Shown: one piece after another, positions 55,012 through 64,000 of the stretch
Numbering within the stretch: the stretch's first letter is position 1
How the letters are laid out: each line of letters begins with the position of its first letter
Source: Rhodocollybia butyracea
Lineage: Eukaryota > Basidiomycota > Agaricomycetes > Agaricales > Omphalotaceae
Direction of reading: 5' to 3'
NCBI GenBank assembly: GCA_015501585.1
Contig: JADNRY010000042.1
Location: forward strand, 124,001-188,000
DNA: 64,000 nt
Made by a program: the position numbers and the translations under genes
The notes under the pieces: model-generated
What the model was told of the DNA's origin: nothing
Database searches by the model: none
Seen by the model: only the letters and a program-made list of their open reading frames with translations

Positions 55012-56291
55012 ATGGACCAAAACAGGAACTCAGAGAAGTCCCAACGAGATGCGAGCAATCGCCACTCACAACATGGTGATGCCACGTCACCAATAAATTC
55101 ACACGACGGTAGTCATAGTTCACGACTGCCACCGTATGCAGGACAAAGTCCTGAAATTGAGCCGTCTAACGACAGGCAGAATGTAAGTGATGTCGAAGAC
55201 ATCCGTGAGCGTGCATCGAATACGATGCACGATAAACTATCTGAGTCTGATGAGTCTCAGGGAGCCTTTAGCAATAAAGGCTTCGCAGACATGAATGACC
55301 TCAAGGAGGCCATGCAAGAACTATCGCAGTTCTATGGACAAGGTGCGCAAGCACTAAACCGTATAGCTACCGTGGTAGAACGTTGGTCCGGACCATCCGG
55401 AATGAGTAAGTCCAGACCGTTACCAGATACTGGTAACCTTACGAGCATAGCAATGCCCGTAGCCCGACCGCCAGCGGTATTACAGGCGGCATTACCGCCT
55501 GACAACGAACAAACAAGTCGTTGGGAAGGCATAAAGCCTACCACACATCCGTTCCGTCAAACGATGGGAATATACGAACCACCAGGTGCCCGAGATCGGA
55601 GACCTAAAGAATCTTTCAAGCCAATACATAACGTATGGCATACAGATTCATTCGATCCGATAGACCCACCTGAAGGTGAAGGTCTATTTGACAACCTTGA
55701 AACCAAGTTGTAGAAGAAGGTGATTGCCAAAGCGATCCCTATAATAACTTTGGCGACTTTGTAACGATCAGGAAGAATCAAACTTCCCAAACGAACAAAA
55801 CGCCAAATAAAGGAGTTCATGCAAATGAAAGCCCAGTCATCGACTTATCAAACTTGACAATGGGTAAATCAAATGAACCCCAGACGCTTCGTTACTCTCC
55901 AGTAATAAGGCAAAACATCTTCACAGGAAGAATGTCTCCGGCCCCAAGAGGACCGAGATCGTTACCTACTCTGCCTACAATTAGTATACGGAAGAATGAC
56001 CCCATCCAACGGACAGAGTCAACAATAGTGGGACCATTGAGAAATGAGTCCCTTATCAAAGCTCACGAAGCATTCATTCAAGAATTGAATGAACATTATC
56101 GTAAAAACCAACCATTGGTTGATGTTAGTATTCCTACACAAGGAATACAAACGGAAATGATAGCGCCGTCAGCACCGATAACGGTACGTATGGCGCAAAC
56201 ACAGACAACGACACAAGTCGTTCGTCAACAAGACACGCAAGGACCTGGTCCGATTCGAATACATGATTACCCAAGTTTGAGCCTAGTCTGA
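55012..56291 (+). pseudogene. Unrecognised gag-like coding unit, one frameshift
   Basis: The first frame 55012-55713 starts MDQNRNSEKSQRD and contains a helical block DLKEAMQELSQFYGQGAQAL. The second frame takes over at about 55712 (GDCQSDPYNNFGDFVTIR) and runs to 56291 with ELNEHYRKNQ. Together they give about 425 codons of Ser/Asn/Gln/Pro-rich, low-complexity protein. Its place just after an LTR-like start suggests a retroelement Gag, but there is no zinc knuckle or capsid motif I can name. A single +1/-1 shift at the join could be decay or recoding. Confidence 0.4.
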
Positions 56292-57600
56292 GGTGCATAG
56301 CACACTCTATGCCTGTTTTATTTCCTGAAAATCGCATTTTTTGGCAGAATCCATACAGATCAGGGAATACCATCGCTTCAGGTGCTGCATAAATCGTTCT
56401 TGCATATGGCAAAGACTAATACCATGTAGTACAATCTATATACGACGTCTTAGCCCCCTGGCTACTCTTAAGGCCCCAATATTCCATGATAATTCCTCAA
56501 AAAATCGAGTTTTGAGGGAAAATCAATAAAGATCAGTGTATACCATCGCATCTGGTCGCATATTAATGGTTTTTGGACACGGATCGAGTGTATACTATGT
56601 TGGAGAGTATATATACCGAGGTTTGAGGTCCTACCTGCGCTTAGACACTCATTATTAGTATTTAATTCCTCAAAAATGCGAATTTTGATGGTTACTCACC
56701 ATTGATCACTCCATGTACATATTCCTGCCCACATATTGCCAAATATAACACCTGGAGGGCGTAGCTAGCATACTACATTACTCAGGTATGTATTCCAGAC
56801 CTCAGACCTTGAGAGGCCATGCCATTACTGAGCCCAACTTCGACTCAACACCACCTGTATGTAATCATATATTTCCCTATTTGGTCATACAGCTTTGACC
56901 TCCTCCGGCCTAGAGCGGGCAATTACAGCCTATTCTCTTCATAGAATGCTCTGATTTCGCTTCAGGCATATATATATTATGCAGAGACCATGCCTGTACC
57001 ACTAGTATATTAAACATCCCTACTTTTATTTCGATTTTTTACAACACAGCCACAGACCCAAACATCGAAGCAGTGCTACTATTACACCATATACCTGCTT
57101 TAATTTTGCTTTAGGTGCCTACTGTACATCTATAAACACTGTATAGACTGCTATTAGGTAGAATACCCATGCATAAACAAGCTTTTAGGCCGCTTTGCTG
57201 GCATTCTAAATATGGTAATAAAACAGCTTTGACCGCAGCTATCGCTGTAATTTTGCTTCAGGGACCTATTATATATGTAAAGATACTATCTACACTCTTA
57301 TAGGGCGGAATATCCATGTAGAAGCAGGCTTTTTAGGCCGCTTTTACTGTTTTGATGGCATTACCCGATTTGGTAATGCTCAGCCAGCTTTGACCAAACG
57401 TCATCTAGATTTTTCGATGCAATCCATCCCCTTATGGTGCCTAATCCACCTCGGAGTAGTGCTCAAATATTAATACATTATATATAGTCTTTTTTGGGCT
57501 AGCTACCATCCCAGAAATTGCCTAAATAGGCCCGTAAATAACCTATTTTCATCCAGCCACCCAAAAGCTGCAACGAATGAGTCACATGACCTCATCAAAT
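56292..57600. repeat. Non-coding spacer with diverged tandem repeats
   Basis: Units of about 150 bp repeat at 57105-57245 and 57252-57395 (AGGCCGCTTT and ACAGCTTTGACC-type anchors, GAATA(C/T)CCATG). Earlier units around 56330, 56500 and 56670 share CCTCAAAAA(A/T)(C/G)CGA and GATCA(G/C)-type strings. No genes. Confidence 0.5.
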
Positions 57601-57713
57601 GCGAACACAGAGGGATTAAAATGCCCCTACACTCTTACTGTACAGTAGCTTACTGGGTTTATTATCATAATCTCCACAACAGGTACTGGGGGTATTTAAA
57701 TAATGCTACTGCA

Positions 57714-59284
57714 ATGGGTGGAACAGTTGGCGCGTCGACGAACCCGCCAGCACAACTTGTGTTTGGCACAGCAAACACATATCCTGCTGAACCAGCGGAA
57801 TTACAACAAGCCAGTAACATGGCAGGTACGGGGTCATCATCGATGGCCTTCAACCAGGTATCCAACAACGTTGGACACCAGTTATCGTGGACATTGCACC
57901 CTAATATAGGGTGTCATCTTCACAAGATTTTGAACATGGGGATTTGTCCTCATTGCCAAAACTTCCTCCAGCATTCGACGGAGGCATTCGTTATGGTGGA
58001 CCCTAGTTGGACCGCCGCTGGTAACGCTCAAGAGGAGTACTACCGGCAACACCACCAACACAACGTGTCGGTACCAATCCTGCTTTGTCTTCTACCATTC
58101 CTCCTGAAACTCAGGAGGACGCTCCGGCAGTACTGCCAGAACTCCCTCATCGAAGGAGTGATGGTGGCTACTTTGCCACCGATGGCTGGATTCGCTACGG
58201 TGAAGATGCCAATCTCGTCGAAGTCAATGACAATCGACAACTTCCCATTTCTTATGGGATTCACACCGCTCGCGAGGCTACCCTCGCTAGAGCAGAAAAT
58301 CTTATATTCCCAGCTAACAGCCGAGAAGTCATCTGGTATCTTAGGATACTTTGCGAACCCACGTTCGCGAGTAGACATGGCTACAACACCTCACGGCGTT
58401 GGACCCTATACCAGGTCTTAGACCAGGAAGTCTGATCCCTCCGAAGAGGAGATCTAACTCACATAAGTGAGTTACAACGAACTCTGCTCGTCAACTGGTT
58501 TGAACCAGTTTTTGTATCGATTGCCCGAACTGCTAAGCAGGACAAGGCTGCTGGCATCACTGCTGGCACTCTGGATGGAGAAAACTCCGTCCAAAAGAAG
58601 AAAAAAGGGAAAGGCCGTATGAAGCCCGCCCCTGTAGGCTGGTCCAGCAGTACTGCTGCCGGACCCTCATCCATTCGAATGGCTCCTGCAGGCACTGCAC
58701 CGCGAGCCGAACTCTCACCGCCGTCCCGACATGGTACAGCTGATGCCTGGGCGGCATATCTTGTCACCCCACAAGGGTTGACTGTGCGCCCTTCGGGCAT
58801 CGTGTACCGTGAAGACGGTGCAGTAAGCGAGCGCCCCATTTGTGGACGCCAGCTGATCAATCCCAGGCGGCCTGATCCGCCTTCTGGAACCCCTCTGGAC
58901 GTATCGTCCAGATATTTGCTGTTGGCGTCGGAGGTTATCCTCCGTCACCATTATTATCGCCTTTTGGTGGCTACGGGGCGAATTACAATCGCCTTGCCTC
59001 CTCCGCCGCAAACATTGTTTGCTAATTACCTCAATGGCACCATTGAGGATGTTGCCCGATTCTTTGCTGAGCAAGGAATCTCTGTTGCGGATCTCGAAGA
59101 TTCCGCTTTGTATGCAGCCACCTGGCTGCAAACATTCAATCCGCGTAATGCGGAACCAGCATTAGCTGCTTCAATACTCAGGGGACGTATGCCCCCTCAT
59201 CTTTGTCTCCCTGCTGGGATCAACAATCACTATCGTATACCAAGATACTTACTAATACTTACAGACCCGGTAGATACCTCGTAG
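57714..59284 (+). pseudogene. Unrecognised 520-codon coding unit, one frameshift and one stop
   Basis: From ATG 57714 (MGGTVGASTNPPAQ) the frame runs to about 58065, shifts by one base, continues through TNPALSSTIPPETQED, NLIFPANSREVIWYLRILC and RRWTLYQVLDQEV. It meets a TGA at 58433-58435 (CGA by one C-to-T change), then stays open through VNWFEPVFVSIARTAKQDK, DAWAAYLVTPQGLTVRPSG and IEDVARFFAEQGISVADLE to 59284. The N-terminal third has a His/Cys cluster (CHLHKILNMGICPHC). I do not recognise the family; the context suggests a repeat-borne protein. It may belong to the same element as 55012-56291. Confidence 0.4.
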
Positions 59285-59882
59285 AGTACCCGTACTGTAG
59301 TATATAAGGCCTGGTACAAAGGCCAAGTAGTATATAGTGATATAGAGCACTCGTATACCCAATCTCCTGAGGGAGCCTCACGGCTCCGAATCCCCACTGC
59401 GCCGGATACCTATGACAAAAAGCAGCAAGGAAGATAATGGCAATGATTTTAATGGGAGAGAACATGACTATGGGGACTTTGGAGAGTGATCTGCTCAAAG
59501 TGAACTGAAAAGTTGAAGGATTAAAATTGGATTAAATAGTCATGAATCTCAAGAGCCACACCCACGCTGTGGTCGTAGACTTAAAGTAAGACCGGAACCT
59601 AATCTACTTTGTTAGTCTAGAACCACCACCTGGTGCCTGCCAGTGATGAGTTGACATGTTTGATTGAGCGTTTTCATCAAAGTGCAAAGGAGCATACTAT
59701 GGCTTTGTCCTACATACTCTATGCTTGTGCTACAGGCCAATAATTTTGACGTACTTACACTAGGGATCCGCACCGTACCGCATGTGATTACAGCTGGTCT
59801 TTCACCATGAATTTGAAATAAAATTGATGCATCAGAGCAATGCACCGGATAATTAACTATTAATTAACGTTTTCACACAAAT
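59285..59882. other. Spacer with an orphan giant-element TIR
   Basis: TATATAAGG-like boxes occur at 59300-59340. At 59761 there is TAGGGATCCGCACCGTACCG, the same end sequence as the giant element at 24823, but no partner end follows downstream. No gene is seen. Confidence 0.5.
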
Positions 59883-61450
59883 CTAGACTTCCTCCGTTAT
59901 CCTCTTCATTTCAATTTCGACCTCCAAGTTTTGAGCAGAATTTAGAGTAGATTCACCTTTGGAAACATTTGCAGCACGCATAAGGCTCGAAATGTTCTTT
60001 GTGCTATCTATTCTACCTTGGGATGAATACTGCAATGTGGAAGACCCGATGGTTGTGCTGCCTTGTGAGTCGATGATTCTTTGGGTAATGCTTCTTCCAA
60101 TACACGTGCACAGGATAATTAGAGTCGGAGCAATGCCCTGGATTGACCTTAGCATATGTGTAAAAATGATATAGTTCTTTTCCACATACCGCCGCCAAAA
60201 TGGCTGGTCCTATCAGATTGACTGGAATAGAAATCTTGTTCTGGCTTCCTTCCACGGCAGCATGTGCAATTAATGTGATTGGATATAGGACCCCACACTC
60301 CAGACTGGATAGTATTGAGACTCTGCGGATGAGATGAAAGTAGGATGTACATACAGAACAGCAATCACATCCTTATATTTCTGATTGATGGCACCACTAC
60401 GACCGAATGATGCACTTGTCCGCTTACCTACCCACCAAATTCTTCCAGCTATGAGGCGCAGTAAGCTACGGTGGAGTTAACATGTCGCCTCAGCACATAC
60501 CAATCATTACTGTAAGTAACACATTGAAGGCCGCATTGGCATAGAAAAATCCTAGTCCATATCGTTCCCCCTTTAATTCCAGATTAAAATTGCTTTCAAT
60601 AGTTGTGTTGGAGAATCCCTTGGTACGCATGATATCACCTGCAAGGCCCACCGCTAAGTGATAGTTAAGGAGTCTAGTTCCCGATAAAAAGGCATATTAA
60701 CATACTGTTGATTACCAGTGAAGCTAGTACTGAGGGAATAACAATCCATAATCTGGACCCCCAAACAAGATAAATCCGATGAATCTAAGCCATTGAAGTC
60801 TTAACCCGAGTAAGAAGCTTTTCCGATAGTACTTACAATGACAGAATCTGCAATGCAACTGGTCCCATTTTCTGAGGGTGGTACCAAAAGACTTTCGCAA
60901 GTGATCACTTACTTTGCCAATACTAAACATGTGTATTCGAAACCCCTGATAGCCCATAATCAATATGAGTCATATCCTAGTGAATAGTGAACCCTTACAC
61001 CATGACTGTCTCAGCTGTATTTTCAGTAAAGAATTTCTCAAGGGGGGTAGGATCCTGGGACCTTAAAGCATTGTACAAGGCAACAAGATCCACAATCCCA
61101 GAGATAGCACTGAGTAGACCGCCAACTGATGCGATTACAAATAGACAGACTATCCAAACAAGGTTTAAGGTCCGGCGTGAAATGTTTGTACTGTTGTAGA
61201 GGAAGTGGAACGACAGCCCAAAGAGCAAAGTGTAAAAGCCTATGAGAAGTTGTGAATTAAAATGAGCTTGGAACAGCCGAGCTGATCTGCGACGGGCTCA
61301 CCAAAGAGAGCCAATGACAGCTGCATCAATGAAAAACTTACTTCACAGTATCTACTTCACTTTGAAAAAAGCACGTACCGCAAAACTAATGATGGGAGCC
61401 ACGAGTGCGACTTGCACCGAAAACAAAGCGGATTCTCCAAAGGAACTCAT
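59883..61450 (-). CDS. Integral membrane protein, Agaricomycete multi-TM family, 10 exons, intact
   Basis: Exons (minus): 61379-61450, 61302-61320, 61001-61239, 60913-60922, 60837-60847, 60706-60784, 60501-60653, 60355-60448, 60190-60304 and 59883-60137, summing to 1047 nt, an uninterrupted 348-residue protein. Introns have strong donors (GTACGT, GTATGT, GTAAGT). Two consecutive micro-exons of 10 and 11 nt and one of 19 nt are needed to keep the frame. The protein has about seven hydrophobic helices (LVWIVCLFVIASVGGLLSAI, IYLVWGSRLWIVIPSVLASL, FYANAAFNVLLTVMIAGRIW, LLECGVLYPITLIAHAAV, IAPTLIILCTC) and a cytosolic Ser/Thr-rich tail. This matches a large family of uncharacterised membrane proteins in mushrooms (IYLVW and AGRIWW motifs). 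Function is unknown. Confidence 0.75.
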
Positions 61451-62400
61451 GAGGGTTACAGGCCGCAGCACAAAGCTTAACGCCAGACCTTTATATCAAT
61501 CCCACTGTCCCCAGTGTTGTTATCCAAACGCTATCTTGATCAGCATTGACGTACCTTGTCTTTTTGGATCTGTATGCCATCTGCTATGGAGAAACCAATG
61601 GTAGAGAGGCACTTTGATGATCAAACCTTCGTTACATCTTCATTATACTTGCACTTCATCATTCCATCATTTTTTGGTCCAAAGATGTCGGGGGTCCTTT
61701 GGATGATCCAGTCGGGAGGTCACAACGACTTGAAGAGTAGGATGCATCAAGTCCCTCACATACGTGCGGCATTCGGAATCTACAAATGCAACGCTGCGGG
61801 CCTACTTTGATATACTACATAAGCTCAACCTTCAGCGTTCTACCAAGTTCCGGATCGGATTTAGTATCGCCTTCTTCGGGTGTCTTGATGGCGGGATGCA
61901 AGTGGCAGGCAGTAAAGACGTCAAATAGGTTAACATTGACATGAGCCTCACAGGCTGTCACTTGCCAGTGAAATCAAGTGCAAGCCAGTGATGCAACGAT
62001 GAATGAAAACCTATCAACTGTGAATCAATCCGAACTCGAAACACTTCGTATCTTCTCAAGTACATAACTTAAATTTTGGACCTTTGACCTCGCTCTCAGT
62101 GTCAATTTTTAGAAGTATACCTATCCTTGGATGCTCATCACGAGACCAGTTACGTTGACATACAACATTCGGAGTTTCGATCATTGGTACCTGTACCATT
62201 GAAGATGTCCGATAAGGTGCTCGTTTCCTGAGTCTGTGGAGAGAACAAGTTTTGCAAGTTTTTTCAAGTTGAAACAAGAGGAAAAAAGAAAGAGAAGAGG
62301 ATGAGCTTATCACATTCTCACTGAGGTACTATGAGTCGGAATTTTTGTGCTTGAAATCGATGAGTTGATGGATGCTACGCGCCATTTGCCTTGCGCTGTT
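61451..62400. other. No gene recognised
   Basis: Upstream region of the membrane-protein gene, then unassigned sequence. A minus-strand frame at 62056-62313 has no recognisable motif. Confidence 0.45.
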
Positions 62401-64000
62401 TTAAGAATTCAAGATGAATTCAAGGTCCTGATCCTGACTCTATGATGGGAACTTTCTCCGGATGGAGTCAGGACTTGGCCAATAAAATTCAAGATGACAA
62501 AGCTTTCACTGTGGTCCGTGCCTGCTTCTAGTGCTGGCACACATCAACGCTCTCCCTTTTATCTACTACAATTCTAATCCACAGTATGTTCAATATAGAA
62601 TTCATGAGCTTGAATTCATCTAGATTAGCTATCTTGCTTATTTTCTTGTGCTACAAGAACTTGAGCCAAAAATCAAGTTTTTTAAGAATACCATCTTTTT
62701 TCACCCAAACATACCGTAAGTATGGGTGCGCTAGCGGTGCACTTGCAGAACTCACACGATCCATGTCTGTCACATGTATGACTGTCAGCAAGGATAAAGT
62801 ACATTGGTACACTGTGACAACATGTACCTTTTTTACCCAATAAATGCGCCGCAGGTGCTCAAGATCAAGGGTAAGGGACAAACAGCGCACAGCGCAAAAC
62901 TGGTAAGCGGAGTGCACAAGGGAGCACAAGGGAACAGCAGCCTTGGTGGAAACACTTCAGAAAACCGAACGAAATTCATATAAGTAATTGATGTGGAGTA
63001 AGTAGTTGCAATAATGGGATAATTATAAGATAAGCTTCAAACATACCGCTCCTTGGCCATGGCCACTGAGCTGTTGCAGCTCATGATCATGTGCTGGAGG
63101 TTTTCTTGAAGCTGCTCAGCTGCTGTTGCCAGCACCCACGAAATGATGTGTTGTGCATGTGACTCTGTCCTGACTCCGGATTTGGTTAGTGGAAGTGTCA
63201 GGTCCCCACATGAGGACTACAAAACGACGATAAAGACACGAAAGACATCACATGATCGCCATCGGGTATATTATGCGCTCAAATCTTGGTTAGAGGTAGG
63301 AGTTGATCCGCGGAAAATCACCCTGCCAAGAGATTTGCAAAAAAAAAAAAAAACTGTACTTTTGGATCACATATGATCAGCAACGAGAGTAAACTTTGAA
63401 CATTGAACGTCAAACGTGTACCTGCGTGTTACCTTGATGTAGAGCGCAAATAATGCCTGCCATCGACATCGACTGGCAATGTCTAACAAGGTTCGATTCA
63501 ATGACAATACTTAGTTTTTCCACGGCCCCTGTAATGCCGAGGTGTGCGCTATCCACAAAAGGACGCTGTTAGAACTTGGAAGGCTCTTCCCACATCTCCC
63601 ACCCAAGTCCGGTTAGAGCTGTTCTAATGTCTCTACCTGAGCTGAAGTATGATATGACCATCAACGTACCAGTTTACTATTATGAATGAACACTGGCGGC
63701 GCCCCGTAAAATCTGTGTTGTAACCTTGCTCCTGATTGTGTCCTAGAAGGTCCTGCGTCATTCACATCTATGTGGCATAACCGTACACTACGGAACCTAG
63801 ACCCTCCTAGACCATGAGATAAGGCGAATATGAATGTTATTTGGCCACCCCGTGCCACCGGTGAAACTTTTATGGAACCCGCCAGCTCTTGAGAGAGCTA
63901 TCTACTAAAACATTCCCGAGAGGTCGCATGACCGCGAGGCCGATACTCCGCAGTAACGCGTAAGCCTTTATGTGGTATAGAGGACCATGCAGCAGTAGAG
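62401..64000. other. No gene recognised, repeat-like fragments
   Basis: Contains GAATTCAAGATGAATTCAAGG-like short repeats near 62405, a 14-bp poly-A at 63340 and scattered short frames (for example 63661-63858 minus). I see no domain, tRNA or LTR here. Confidence 0.4.

Noticed and set aside
1..64000. tRNA, rRNA or spliceosomal RNA genes
   Set aside because: I looked for B-box-like GGTTCGAATCC strings and conserved rRNA segments on both strands and found none.
62401..64000. Minus-strand frame 63661-63858 as a gene
   Set aside because: It is short, Arg/Gly-rich without motif, has no splice context, and lies at the window edge.

Overview
The window is filamentous-fungus DNA, most likely from an Agaricomycete (mushroom-forming basidiomycete). 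The evidence is short 45-65 bp introns with GT..AG ends, micro-exons, and gene families I know mainly from Agaricomycetes: a KDZ transposase with a CxC2 cysteine cluster, a Plavaka transposase, a DUF6532-like gene, Myb/SANT-like repeat genes, and Gypsy and Copia elements of basidiomycete type. Only two pieces look like ordinary host genes: the 3' end of a carboxylesterase at the left edge (1-435) and an intact 10-exon membrane-protein gene near the right edge (59883-61450). Nearly everything between is accessory, nested and decaying.

Layout. 1-435: carboxylesterase end. 685-4137: non-coding TA-flanked Tc1/mariner-like element with a second TIR element inside it. 4386-6628: Myb/SANT-like gene with an LTR-like insert, an intronic MITE and a lost 3' end. 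7015-13554: PIF/Harbinger-type MITE split by a 6.25-kb Copia element (5-bp TSD), itself split by a 1.13-kb unclassified insert. 13555-14150: A-rich minisatellite. 14200-19690: minus-strand Gypsy remnant without integrase. 19980-20640: Tc1/IS630-type transposase relic. 21155-22330: Copia 3' fragment. 22339-24640: gene-like debris.

The centrepiece is 24823-47095. It is a 22.3-kb segment bounded by inverted copies of TAGGGATCCGCACCGTA and flanked by an identical 8-bp direct repeat, ACTGTACA. It carries a KDZ transposase, an AT-hook protein gene, a 706-aa uncharacterised gene, a cluster of small minus-strand genes (one with three SUMO-interaction-like motifs, two paralogous, one with an internal tandem duplication), a 255-bp tandem exon array and a T5orf172/GIY-YIG-type gene. 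Inside both ends lie arrays of GTTTAAAC-type repeats. Zisupton-class elements are known to make 8-bp duplications, so this looks like one very large cargo-bearing KDZ transposon. Two later solo LTRs of one family, in opposite orientation and each with its own perfect 5-bp TSD, interrupt the 706-aa gene and the transposase gene.

47200-59300: an LTR-like block, a Plavaka transposase gene whose C-terminus is split by 1.4 kb of repeats, a DUF6532-like gene relic, and two unrecognised repeat-associated coding units. 61451-64000 holds no gene I can support.

Most element genes carry one or two lesions, often a stop codon one C-to-T change away from CAA, CAG or CGA. This suggests decay by deamination of methylated cytosine. 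Coordinates of spliced genes were checked by reading-frame arithmetic, but no database search was possible.
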